Shown here piece after piece: positions 1-8,037 of a stretch of 39,207 bases of DNA (positions are counted from its first letter, which is position 1; every line of letters begins with the position of its first letter). A program made the translations under genes and the position numbers. The stretch lies in contig CANGOP010000023.1 of the NCBI GenBank assembly GCA_947455595.1, positions 1-39,207 on the forward strand, in the 5' to 3' direction. The notes below the pieces were generated by a model. That model ran no database searches. It saw nothing but the letters and a program-made list of their open reading frames with translations, and was not told where the DNA came from. This DNA is from Gammaproteobacteria bacterium (lineage in GTDB: Bacteria; Pseudomonadota; Gammaproteobacteria; Steroidobacterales; Steroidobacteraceae).

Positions 1-2842
1 CCCGCAATTTCGTAGTATTACTTTCGATCGCGCGGTCAATCGCTTCGGCCATGGCTTCCACGTCACCGTACGGCACAGCGGCACCGAGATCAGCGTCATC
101 GAGCAATTCCGGTATGCCGCCGGAGTTCTTGAAGGCCACCACCGGGACGCCCGCCTCGAGCGACTCAAGCGCAACGGTCGGAAATGGATCCTCGCGCGAG
201 GTCAGCGCGAACGCGCTGGCCGCGGAGAAGGCCGGCACCACGTTCGACAGCCCCGGGATATGCAGTGTTCCGGTGGCCCGTCCGATCTCGATTTCCGACT
301 CGAGCCAACGCCGCAACTCGGGATCAAAGTCCCCCAACCAGCAAAAATGCACGCGGCGACGCTCATTCACGCGGCGCCAGACTTGCAGGAAGAGATCGAA
401 GCCCTTACGAAGATCGGCATAACCGATCCCAAGCACCACCGGTTCGTCTTTGGGAATCCCCACCTTTGCGCGAAACTCGGCCGCGGCCTCGGCGCTTGGG
501 GTGATGCTCTGGTAACTGCCCTGCGGCTGGATTCTGGTGTGCTGGGCCTCGTCGGGCGCGATACCCAGCTCGTCCAACACGGCTTTGCGGACGTATTCAG
601 CCGGGAATATCACTCGATTCGCCGCGCGGATACCCTTACGAGCCGCCTCGAGCAAGCCCTTTTCCATCAGAATTCTTGGCAGCTCATGTACGAGCAAGAC
701 CGTGTGCAACCCGTATTCATGGCATTCCGCCGCGGCGAGTCCTGCTGCCGTCGTGTTGACAAGCGCGTTCACAAAGCCGCGTGAGGCGAAGCGTGCAATT
801 GCATCGCCAAGCCCGCTGCCACCGGACAGTACCGTGGTGGGCGCAAGCTGCTCGTACTCGCTGACCAGTTTGCCGCCATCAAGAAGCAAGTACTCGAAAT
901 TCACCCCGTGGTTACGCTTGAGCGCCCGGCCAATGTTCAGCAGAAGCCGCTGCGCACCCGAGGGAAAGGCGTCGTGCCCGATTAACAACAGGCGATGCCC
1001 AGAATCCGCCTTGGTTCCGCCGATACCCGCGACGGCCCTAGCCGTCGCGTTCAGGTAAGAGCTGCCGAAATGCACGTCCGGTTCAAGGTAGGCGCCTTCG
1101 CACCATTCGTTCCACGCGTTCACACACACAAAAGATTCGCCATGGAAGCGGTGAGCGTTCGCACGCTCCACGAGCCTGGCGAGCCATTGCTCGTACTGAC
1201 CGGGGGTCGAACCGGTCAGAACCAGCCCCGAACCTTGGCGACGTGCGTCGTTGTCCCAACTTGGAACGGCCGTTTTGATCAACGGGAATGAGGGCGTCGG
1301 CTCAGAGAGTGACTCGCTAACGACGGTCTCATAACGATAAACTTTGCCAGTGAATTCAGGGTCAAGGATCTTGAGGTCGCTATTGATAGGCGGCAACGAT
1401 TTAGTCAGCTTATGAGGCGGAAACTCGATCGCGCCATCTAAGCCGAATGTATTGGGATCCGTGTCGCCAAAGGCTTGAGCCATGACGATAATTGGATCTT
1501 CCCCATGATCGCGATTCCATATGGTTCGCCAGCGCGCAATGGTTGCTGCGGCTTTAGGAATAATGCCGGGCCGATAGATCATGAACAGAGGGCGGCCCTG
1601 TATTCGTATGTATCGCGCATCCTTAAAATGACGCCCGAAATCCGCGAGCATTTCGGCATCATCTTCAGATCGATAGTCTTGCGAGATCAGCACCTCGCTC
1701 TCTGCGCCATCCCAGCGTCGCGTCCAGTTTTCATTCGCCCACATCAGGCAAAACGGAAAATCGATTGAGGCGTCCTGAAGGAAGTGCTCGACCGGCCCTG
1801 CCATAAGTCGCCGTTTGTTGAACCAATAATGATAAAAGACGAAACCATGGATGCCGCTATCTGCCGCCAACCTCACTTGCTCTTTTAGAGTTGACTTTAC
1901 GTTGTTGGAATCCAGACGATAGAAACCAAGATCCCGTGGAATTCTCGGTTGATAGTGGCCTTGGAAGCGTGGGGTGCCGCGCGCAAGATTCGTCCATTCC
2001 GTGAATCCCTTGCCCCACCATTCATCGTTCTCCGCAAAGGAATGAAATTGCGGCAAATAATATGCGAGAACTTTTGCTTTCCGGGTTGCGGACTTTGGCA
2101 ATGGACGAAAGTCCTCGAACTCAGCTGCCGCCTTGACGAATTTCCGAATCTCGCGAGCGACAGTTGGCTCGTCATCGGGGAATTTGCCGTGAACACCGGG
2201 CTCGCCTTTATGCGCGAGCCAATGACAGAAAGGATTTGGCTCTGTGGCGCCATTGAGATACCGATCGGCGTACCACCTGGCGTCAAAGTCCGCCGACGGC
2301 CGACGGCCCTCACGGTATCCAAACGCGATGTAATGTTCGAATGGGTCAATTTTCGCCGCAATTACATCGGGACAATGCTTTGCGTAATATTCGATATCAA
2401 ACTCAGGGATAGGGCTTACGCCTCCGTCCTTGCGACGAGAAAGGTAGTGCGCGAGGGCCGAGTCCGTCAGGCCAATACGGTGTTTCTCTCGGTACCAAGG
2501 CGTATTGAATAATGGTCCGGGCCAACGATTCTCTTGATCTCCGTGCAAAATAAAATGTACGAAAGGATGAATCACGAACGCGTCGATATCAGGATATCGC
2601 TGAAGGTAGTATTGGACCTCAAAATATGCGTTTGGCCGCACACCGGACTTGGGATCAGAATCTAAGTAATGTTCGAGCAAATCCTCAGGACTGCCTGCCA
2701 GTCCACTGGCTAGACGATAATAGTCAAAGTCGAATAGCCCAGATTGGGCAATAACCGCATAGTAGTGCGCGCGTCGCCCGGTCGTTCCCTGCGGATCGGA
2801 TTGCGAGTTCTCGCCCAAAAAATTCAAAAGCACGTTATCCAT
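1..2842 (-). CDS. WbsX/GH99-like + GT4 glycosyltransferase, C-terminus off the left edge
   Basis: The minus strand is open from an ATG at 2842 to the window edge (about 947 codons, no stop reached), so the gene is partial at its 3' end. Residues about 25-230 hold roughly four loose repeats of the type FDxxYY...HY..xG...GRxP. A WbsX (GH99-like) domain follows at about 255-590, with AYYLPQFH, GFTEWTN, FYHYWFN, WANENWTRRWDG and the closing VNAWNEW. A GT4 (GT-B) domain at about 615-947 carries the C-terminal EDPFPTVALE motif. Such proteins are known in O-antigen and S-layer glycan synthesis; the acceptor is unknown here. It starts 33 bases after the preceding GT4 stop, in the same frame, so the three minus-strand genes form one operon. 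Composition is visibly AT-richer than the rest (25 of 60 G+C at 2521-2580). The 2842 start is the first in-frame ATG after that stop; its ribosome site is weak (AGGA 14 bases upstream). Confidence 0.88.
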   Translation of the reverse strand, partial: MDNVLLNFLGENSQSDPQGTTGRRAHYYAVIAQSGLFDFDYYRLASGLAGSPEDLLEHYLDSDPKSGVRPNAYFEVQYYLQRYPDIDAFVIHPFVHFILHGDQENRWPGPLFNTPWYREKHRIGLTDSALAHYLSRRKDGGVSPIPEFDIEYYAKHCPDVIAAKIDPFEHYIAFGYREGRRPSADFDARWYADRYLNGATEPNPFCHWLAHKGEPGVHGKFPDDEPTVAREIRKFVKAAAEFEDFRPLPKSATRKAKVLAYYLPQFHSFAENDEWWGKGFTEWTNLARGTPRFQGHYQPRIPRDLGFYRLDSNNVKSTLKEQVRLAADSGIHGFVFYHYWFNKRRLMAGPVEHFLQDASIDFPFCLMWANENWTRRWDGAESEVLISQDYRSEDDAEMLADFGRHFKDARYIRIQGRPLFMIYRPGIIPKAAATIARWRTIWNRDHGEDPIIVMAQAFGDTDPNTFGLDGAIEFPPHKLTKSLPPINSDLKILDPEFTGKVYRYETVVSESLSEPTPSFPLIKTAVPSWDNDARRQGSGLVLTGSTPGQYEQWLARLVERANAHRFHGESFVCVNAWNEWCEGAYLEPDVHFGSSYLNATARAVAGIGGTKADSGHRLLLIGHDAFPSGAQRLLLNIGRALKRNHGVNFEYLLLDGGKLVSEYEQLAPTTVLSGGSGLGDAIARFASRGFVNALVNTTAAGLAAAECHEYGLHTVLLVHELPRILMEKGLLEAARKGIRAANRVIFPAEYVRKAVLDELGIAPDEAQHTRIQPQGSYQSITPSAEAAAEFRAKVGIPKDEPVVLGIGYADLRKGFDLFLQVWRRVNERRRVHFCWLGDFDPELRRWLESEIEIGRATGTLHIPGLSNVVPAFSAASAFALTSREDPFPTVALESLEAGVPVVAFKNSGGIPELLDDADLGAAVPYGDVEAMAEAIDRAIESNTTKLR

Positions 2843-2875
2843 ATGGGTCGCGATAGTCCTGTATGTTCCGGGGAA

Positions 2876-4084
2876 TCATTCGACCAAATAATTGATGCAG
2901 GCCCACTTTTTAAGTTTGCTCACGAGTACGACATGGTTTCCCGCAGCAAAACGAAAATTCACGCCGGTCGAGTCATCGACCTTCTCCCTCATTCCGCCAA
3001 GGTCTGATGCGCCAACCGGGACACCTAATGCCAGTGCCTCTTGGATCACGAGCGGTGAATTTTCCCACCAAATACTTGGGACCAACACCAGATCCAGCGG
3101 TTCCATCAGCGCAGCCACATGAGATCTCTCATAAGGGCCCATAAAAATCACGTTATTGCCCGCCGCGGCTAGACGGTCACGAAAGTCTTTCTGAAATTCC
3201 GGAGGTTGCCCGGCATCATCGCCATAGATCTCAAAGACGATTTGCCGACAATCTTCCGAATCCAAGATTTGGGCAGCCTCGAATACGACATTGATTCCCT
3301 TCAATACCGATATCTGTCCAAATATTCCGATCCGTTTCGTCCCGTCACCGGCACGTTTCGTGAGTCTGGGAGATCGAACGGGCATTCGGACAATATTCTC
3401 GATCACGGAAATTTTTTGTTCGTCGATTCCCCACTGGATATACCGTTCCGCCAAGAATTGGCTCGGTGAGACAAATTGATCGACCAGGGAAAATAACCTT
3501 TCAATGTAACGCTGTCGGAGAAAGAAATCTTCAGGCGCATTCTCTGGAAAGCAACCTACGCATTTCCGGTAAGTCGCCGATGAACATAACTTTAACTGTG
3601 GTTTGGTCACCATCTGCCCATAGTGATGGCAGATCGCCAGATACTCATGCAGGGTCATCGTGATCCGACAATCCGGCAATGTTTCCCTCACATGCAATAT
3701 CGCCTCAAGCCCGATATTGATGTAGTGATGAAAATGCACTTCATCCGGCTGTAGTTCTTGCAGTAATGCGCGAAAGGCATCCGGGAACTGCGGATCCATA
3801 TTCGAAAAATTAAACCAATCAAAAGCCCCGCAAGCGTAGATGTATTCGCGCTCGCCGAACGGTTGGCTGAAGACCGCACCCACATGATGGTCCAGTGGGT
3901 TACGCGCGCAACCTAAGAACCACGCGTCGACACCGGCGGTCTCCGTCAGCGTCAGATACTGATTGTACGCGGCGATCTCCGCCCCACCCTTGGTCAGTTC
4001 CGGGTGGCTGTGCGAGATGACGAGCACGCGACGACGCATTGCGCTCGCCGGCTGCTTGACGGACTTGGCGGTACGCTTAGCCAT
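2876..4084 (-). CDS. GT4-family glycosyltransferase
   Basis: A 402-residue GT-B enzyme. After a short basic N-terminal tail the first Rossmann half begins at RRVLVISHSHPE with the donor-loop-like KGGAE. A cysteine-containing segment with HEYLAICHHYGQM and a CxxC pair (RKCVGCF) follows, as in other GT4 enzymes of capsule and O-antigen loci. The C-terminal half has GIFGQISVLKGI and ENSPLVIQEALALGVPVGASDLGG, matching the EX7E nucleotide-sugar region. No signal peptide or membrane segment is visible, so it is presumably cytoplasmic or peripheral. Its ATG overlaps the stop of the upstream GT2 gene (TGATG), indicating translational coupling. Sugar donor and acceptor cannot be read from sequence. 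Its distal half is AT-richer than the window average. Confidence 0.88.
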   Translation of the reverse strand: MAKRTAKSVKQPASAMRRRVLVISHSHPELTKGGAEIAAYNQYLTLTETAGVDAWFLGCARNPLDHHVGAVFSQPFGEREYIYACGAFDWFNFSNMDPQFPDAFRALLQELQPDEVHFHHYINIGLEAILHVRETLPDCRITMTLHEYLAICHHYGQMVTKPQLKLCSSATYRKCVGCFPENAPEDFFLRQRYIERLFSLVDQFVSPSQFLAERYIQWGIDEQKISVIENIVRMPVRSPRLTKRAGDGTKRIGIFGQISVLKGINVVFEAAQILDSEDCRQIVFEIYGDDAGQPPEFQKDFRDRLAAAGNNVIFMGPYERSHVAALMEPLDLVLVPSIWWENSPLVIQEALALGVPVGASDLGGMREKVDDSTGVNFRFAAGNHVVLVSKLKKWACINYLVE

Positions 4085-5913
4085 CAGCGACCTCCCCGTG
4101 GGGTGGATCCCGCAAACCAGCGTCGCTGATGCAGCCAGGCGTTATAGAGCGTGAGATTCATCCGCCAGTGACCGCTGAGACGATTCTGGGATTGTCGTTC
4201 CAAGTGATGCAGCACAACGTCCGTGTCGACTGCGCATTGAAGCCCTTTGGCTGCAAGGCGCTGACACAAGTCGGCATCTTCAAAATCGCCGATGATAAAT
4301 GATTCATCAAAACCCTTTAGATCGTTGGCGATGTCTCGCTTCATGACGAGGCACGCGGCCGTAATGACGGGCGCGATGAGCACGCCCTTCCCTGCTTCCG
4401 GTCGGCGCCCCTTGTTCGGGTGATCAACAAAGTGCCAATCGCTGTATTCCGGCAGGGGGCGATAGACGCAGCCCTCGTGTTGGACGGAGCCATCTTCATA
4501 GAGCAATCGCGGCCCGATCGCGCCCAGTTTCGGCTGACGCTTCAAGCGCGCCGTGAGAGCGTCGAGCCAGCCGGACTTGCCCGGAAACACATCGGAGTTC
4601 ATGAAGGCGACGTACGGCGCCTCGGAATACGCGAGGCCCAGGTTGCTCGCCGGGCCAAAGCCGCGGTTCGCGCTTGAAAGCAATAACCGAAACGGCAGCC
4701 GAAAGCGGGCATAGACGGATTCGGCCAGCATCAAAGCATCGCGCCGCTTGGGGGGATCATCCAAAACGTACACGATATCCAGTGAGTGGCTGGCCGGGTC
4801 CGCGGATAATAACGCCATCTGGTACTCCAGATAGTCGATCCGACCATACAAGGGAATCACAAGCGTGCACGTCGGCTTGGGCGGCAGCGAACCATACCGG
4901 TGCGCCTCTACTGTGAACGGCTGTGCCAGTCGTGCCGCATTCAACGCGCGCACGGCCGGCCCGAACACGCGGTCGAACATCGTGTCGATATCCGCAAACT
5001 GGCACTCGGTACCTTCGAGCACGGCTCGAATGGCCTCAAGACCCTGCTGACGGGATACCGTGACCCCGCGATAGGCACGTCCACCATTCTTCAGTTCCAC
5101 CTCGAAATAGAGTGGCTCATCCGCTTGGTAGATATTCGGCAGGTACGCCATGAAGCCCACGACCGGGTCTTGGACGCCATAGCGAGCACCGAGCGCCTCG
5201 ATCACGTCTGGACGATGGACCGGGACGCAATCCGCAAAGCTGATCTCAGCGATCTTGGCACCACAGCGCAGACGCACCGCGGCCACTTGCTCGCTGACCG
5301 AGAGACACCAGCCTTTGAGCAACAGTCCATCGGGTGGGCATACGATCGCGGCGTCGACATCGAGCGCCACGACGCTTGCGATCGTGTTCAGCGTGTCCAC
5401 GCCCACATAACCCGGGCGGCTGGAGAGGCCGCGCAGATGTTCGCGACCGGCCGAATCGGCCGACTGGAACACGAGGGTCGGACGCACAAGGTCGTACAAG
5501 CCGCGGTCGTCGGCCCGACTGGTCGACAGCGTCGCTTGCATCCCGTAGGTCACGCCGTCGATCCGAACGAGCAGGCGGCGCAAGCCCTCCGCCAGTCGAC
5601 GCGTGCCCCCCACGTACGCGATGACCCCTACCCGGCTGTGATCCAAATCGGGGCGTTCAAAATACGCCAACACAACCTCAACCGAGGTGGCACCGTGGGC
5701 GGTCTCGAGGCGCGCCGGGATGCTGACCTCGTCGGCAGACTGAAATGGACGCGGCATCCAACCGACCAGCCACCAACCCGCGGATTCCGCAAGATGACCG
5801 TAGGTGTCGATATGGCCAAGAGCACTGTCCGGCAACTCATCAAAGGACGTGTGTGCGCTGGTCGCCCCGCGACGTACGTCCGTTTGTCGTCCTTTTGTGC
5901 GAGCTCTCATCAT
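4084..5913 (-). CDS. GT2-family glycosyltransferase with N-terminal accessory domains
   Basis: A 609-residue protein. The C-terminal GT-A/GT2 domain (about 348-575) starts at CTLVIPLYGR, has the acidic site VLDDPPK, NRGFGPASNLGL, the NSDV metal-site motif, and a late FEDADLCQRL motif like the ED pair of inverting GT2 enzymes. The first 340 residues hold two related beta-rich modules, beginning near AGWWLVGW (about 45) and GLLLKGWCL (about 196). They may bind glycan or protein partners, but I do not recognise them as a named family. Start: ATG at 5913 with AGGG seven bases upstream; a second ATG follows directly. It is first in the minus-strand operon and divergent from the beta-roll gene at 6556. 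Confidence 0.87.
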   Translation of the reverse strand: MMRARTKGRQTDVRRGATSAHTSFDELPDSALGHIDTYGHLAESAGWWLVGWMPRPFQSADEVSIPARLETAHGATSVEVVLAYFERPDLDHSRVGVIAYVGGTRRLAEGLRRLLVRIDGVTYGMQATLSTSRADDRGLYDLVRPTLVFQSADSAGREHLRGLSSRPGYVGVDTLNTIASVVALDVDAAIVCPPDGLLLKGWCLSVSEQVAAVRLRCGAKIAEISFADCVPVHRPDVIEALGARYGVQDPVVGFMAYLPNIYQADEPLYFEVELKNGGRAYRGVTVSRQQGLEAIRAVLEGTECQFADIDTMFDRVFGPAVRALNAARLAQPFTVEAHRYGSLPPKPTCTLVIPLYGRIDYLEYQMALLSADPASHSLDIVYVLDDPPKRRDALMLAESVYARFRLPFRLLLSSANRGFGPASNLGLAYSEAPYVAFMNSDVFPGKSGWLDALTARLKRQPKLGAIGPRLLYEDGSVQHEGCVYRPLPEYSDWHFVDHPNKGRRPEAGKGVLIAPVITAACLVMKRDIANDLKGFDESFIIGDFEDADLCQRLAAKGLQCAVDTDVVLHHLERQSQNRLSGHWRMNLTLYNAWLHQRRWFAGSTPRGGR

Positions 5914-5938
5914 TCAATCGCCCTATTTCGTTCTCAAC

Positions 5939-6118
5939 ATGCAGTTCGTCGCCGCAGATGATGGCCAAGCAAAACGCGCTCAGATCACATCCGCGAAGAG
6001 AACGCTAACCGACGCTGTTGCCGACTATGTCAAAGCGCCGTCATTAGAACGTGCGAATCTTAACGAAACGGTGAAACAGGTCGCGGTTTATGCGGATTGG
6101 GATGCGAACTTTGCATAA
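5939..6118 (+). CDS. Possible small protein (59 aa), doubtful
   Basis: A short frame with ATG at 5939 and TAA at 6116-6118 overlaps no other gene. The deduced peptide is hydrophilic, alanine-rich and could form amphipathic helices (LTDAVADYVKAPSLE region), and its codon choice is compatible with coding. Against it: no ribosome binding site is visible, no family is recognised, and the frame stays open upstream into the opposing gene. It may be a small protein, a gene remnant, or chance. Confidence 0.2.
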   Translation: MQFVAADDGQAKRAQITSAKRTLTDAVADYVKAPSLERANLNETVKQVAVYADWDANFA

Positions 6119-6343
6119 GTTCACGTCAGATCGCGGTGGCGGCCGCGCTCGGTACGGTGAGCGTTCGGGAGGTGGCGGTCCAATACTTCGGTCAGGTTGC
6201 AAACGGACGCAGCAGCGTTGATTGCACCGGTCGGCGATTGCCCTGACATGTGAACAGCGAGGGTGGAGCGGCACGCAGGTCAAGTCGCATCCCCACAGCC
6301 TGGTAGAAGAGCCTCTTTCTGACCGATCTGACATAAGCACACC

Positions 6344-6373
6344 AGTGGTCATAACCACTTGCCTACCGTAGGC
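6344..6373. promoter_or_regulatory. Two adjacent palindromes, possible operators
   Basis: AGTGGT-CATA-ACCACT (6344-6359) is followed after one base by GCCTAC-C-GTAGGC (6361-6373). Both are perfect and lie in the divergent region, about 75-100 bases upstream of a TATAAG box. They look like dimeric regulator sites or small hairpins; no regulator gene is adjacent. Confidence 0.35.
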
Positions 6374-6446
6374 GAAGATGTGTGAATTTTCGAAGAAAAA
6401 TCATCGATTACTGGTACATAAGGCCTCGCAATACGTTGAAAAACGG

Positions 6447-6452
6447 TATAAG
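6447..6452 (+). promoter_or_regulatory. Possible -10 box for the first beta-roll gene
   Basis: TATAAG matches five of six bases of the sigma-70 -10 consensus and would give a 5' leader of roughly 95 bases. No convincing -35 element is seen at the usual spacing, so this is weak. Confidence 0.22.
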
Positions 6453-6555
6453 GACTCCGTGCAAATTGTGCAGCTCCTGCGAATTTGCCGGGCGGAACTG
6501 ATCTGCGGATGGCTGCCAGTAACGGCGGCGGTCCCTTAAACGAGGCGATGCGAGT

Positions 6556-8037
6556 ATGGCTACGAACTATGTGACGATTGGTGCTGGCGGCTCGGCCACG
6601 GTGGCGGACGTTGACGCGAATGTCTACGGCCTCGGCAATGCCACGCTGAAAGCGGGCAACGGCGCCGACTCCGTCAATATCCTGGGCAATGGCAGCGTGT
6701 CCATCGGTACGGGCGCCGACACCATCCGTATTGGCGGCAACGGAACGATCGCGGTGAGCACCGCCTCCACCGCACCGGATCTCGTCACCGTTGTCGGGTC
6801 AGGCAAGGTCACTTTGGGCGGCGGTGCCAACCAAGTGCAGATGGGCAGCGGCTCGGTCCAAGTCGGCAACGGCGCCAACAACATCTCAGTCACCGGCGCG
6901 GCCTCGGTCGCGATCGGGGCCGGCAACAATAATGTGGTCATCGGGAGCGGCACTGTGGGCGCCGCGTCGTCCTCGAGCAGCTCGAGAGACAAAACTGCGG
7001 TGGCGGCCGGCGGATCGGGCAACAACCACGTCACGGTGCTCGGCGCCGGCAATGTCAACCTCGGCAATGGCGCCAATACGGTGCTGGCCGGTAGCGGCAA
7101 CGTCACCGTCGGCAACGGCGCGAACACGGTCACGATCACCGGCGCCGGCAAGGTCACCTTCGGCACGGGAGCGGATTCGGTGTCGATCGGCGGCAGCGGC
7201 ACGGTCGCCGGCAGCACGGCCTCCACCGCGGCGGATCAGGTGACGGTGGCCGGCACGGCCGGTGTCACATTGGGCGGCGGCGCGAACCAGGTCTCGATCG
7301 GCAGCGGCACGGTGTCCACTGGCAACGGCAGCGATTCGATCGCCGTAGCGGGCGTCGCGAGCGTCAAGTCCGGCAATGGCAACGACTCCATCTCGGTGGG
7401 CAGCGGCACGGTCTCGCTCGGTACCGGCAATGACCGCGTGACCATGACGGGCTCCGGCAGTATCGCAGCGGGCTCAGGTAGCGATGCGATCACGCTCGGT
7501 ACCGGCAATAACACGGTCAGCGCAACCGGCTCGACGACCGTCACCGCGTCGTCAGGCACCAGCGCGACGATTGCAAGCGGTTCCGTGCAGGTACTCAACA
7601 ACGGATCGGTTCAGACCGACAAGGTGGTCAGCGGTACTGTCACCATCTTGGGCGGCAGCGGCGCCGTCCGATTCGTCGGTGGCACGAGCACGACCACAGC
7701 ATCCCTCAAAGGCGGCACGGGGAACGACACCTTCGTGGGTGGCGCGGGCAAGGACACGATGGTCGCCGGCAGCGGTTCGAACCTTTTCGAGTTCTTCAAG
7801 TCGACCCAAACCGGCACATACGGTGGTGGCGCGGGCGGTACGCACGTCATCCAGGGTTACACGTCGGCCTCCGGCAGCCTGTACGTTGAGGGCTACTCGC
7901 TGGCGCAGTTGCAAACCATGGGCGCTATCAAGGTGACGGGTGGAAACACGGTCATCACTCTCGCGGATAAGACGTCCATCACGCTGGTCGGCGTCACCAA
8001 TGTCAACTCGTTGAACGTCACGACCACGCCGATCTAA
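6556..8037 (+). CDS. RTX-like beta-roll secreted protein, copy 1
   Basis: A 493-residue protein of low complexity (Gly, Ser, Thr, Val, Asn, Asp) without a signal peptide. Residues about 30-330 are built from a roughly 20-residue unit, GxGA(D/N)xVxIxGxGxVxxG, which resembles the GxGxDxUxU beta-roll nonapeptide but often has Asn instead of the calcium-binding Asp. Two canonical RTX nonapeptides (GGTGNDTFV, GGAGKDTMV) lie at about 386-403, then a conserved 90-residue C-terminus ending NVTTTPI. This layout is that of type I secretion substrates with an uncleaved C-terminal signal, so secretion to the surface or medium is inferred. Residues about 22-134 recur at 174-286 (offset 152), showing internal duplication. 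Start: ATG at 6556 with GAGG ten bases upstream. A paralogue lies at 15602. Function (S-layer, adhesin, matrix protein) is not determinable. Confidence 0.82.
   Translation: MATNYVTIGAGGSATVADVDANVYGLGNATLKAGNGADSVNILGNGSVSIGTGADTIRIGGNGTIAVSTASTAPDLVTVVGSGKVTLGGGANQVQMGSGSVQVGNGANNISVTGAASVAIGAGNNNVVIGSGTVGAASSSSSSRDKTAVAAGGSGNNHVTVLGAGNVNLGNGANTVLAGSGNVTVGNGANTVTITGAGKVTFGTGADSVSIGGSGTVAGSTASTAADQVTVAGTAGVTLGGGANQVSIGSGTVSTGNGSDSIAVAGVASVKSGNGNDSISVGSGTVSLGTGNDRVTMTGSGSIAAGSGSDAITLGTGNNTVSATGSTTVTASSGTSATIASGSVQVLNNGSVQTDKVVSGTVTILGGSGAVRFVGGTSTTTASLKGGTGNDTFVGGAGKDTMVAGSGSNLFEFFKSTQTGTYGGGAGGTHVIQGYTSASGSLYVEGYSLAQLQTMGAIKVTGGNTVITLADKTSITLVGVTNVNSLNVTTTPI

Larger units (their letters stand above)
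5914..6555. other. 642-base divergent intergenic region of the glycan/beta-roll locus
   Basis: This region separates the minus-strand glycosyltransferase operon from the first beta-roll gene and must hold promoters for both. It contains two adjacent perfect palindromes (6344-6373), a TATAAG box at 6447 and one weak small reading frame (5939-6118). Otherwise I see no RNA gene, transposase remnant or long inverted repeat. Confidence 0.7.

Noticed and set aside
2842..4084. GT4 and WbsX genes as one polypeptide split by a nonsense mutation
   Set aside because: They share a reading frame, but the GT4 is full length (402 residues), and the next protein has its own ATG and an unrelated N-terminal repeat region, so two genes are simpler.
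4900..5961. 353-codon plus-strand frame opposite the GT2 gene
   Set aside because: No recognisable motif, overlaps the coding half and promoter of a real gene, Arg/His-rich content.
6624..7226. Long proline/leucine-rich minus-strand frame opposite beta-roll gene 1 (and a similar one at 7236-7601)
   Set aside because: It is the antisense image of the glycine-rich repeats; composition is an artefact of GGC/GCC-type codons, with no ribosome site and no family.
6556..8037. Reading the Gly/Asn repeats as a PE-PGRS, collagen-like or CRISPR-type repeat
   Set aside because: The GxGxDxUxU spacing, canonical RTX nonapeptides near the end and the conserved C-terminus fit a beta-roll; DNA repeats are degenerate with no spacer pattern. 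No CRISPR array is present anywhere in the window.
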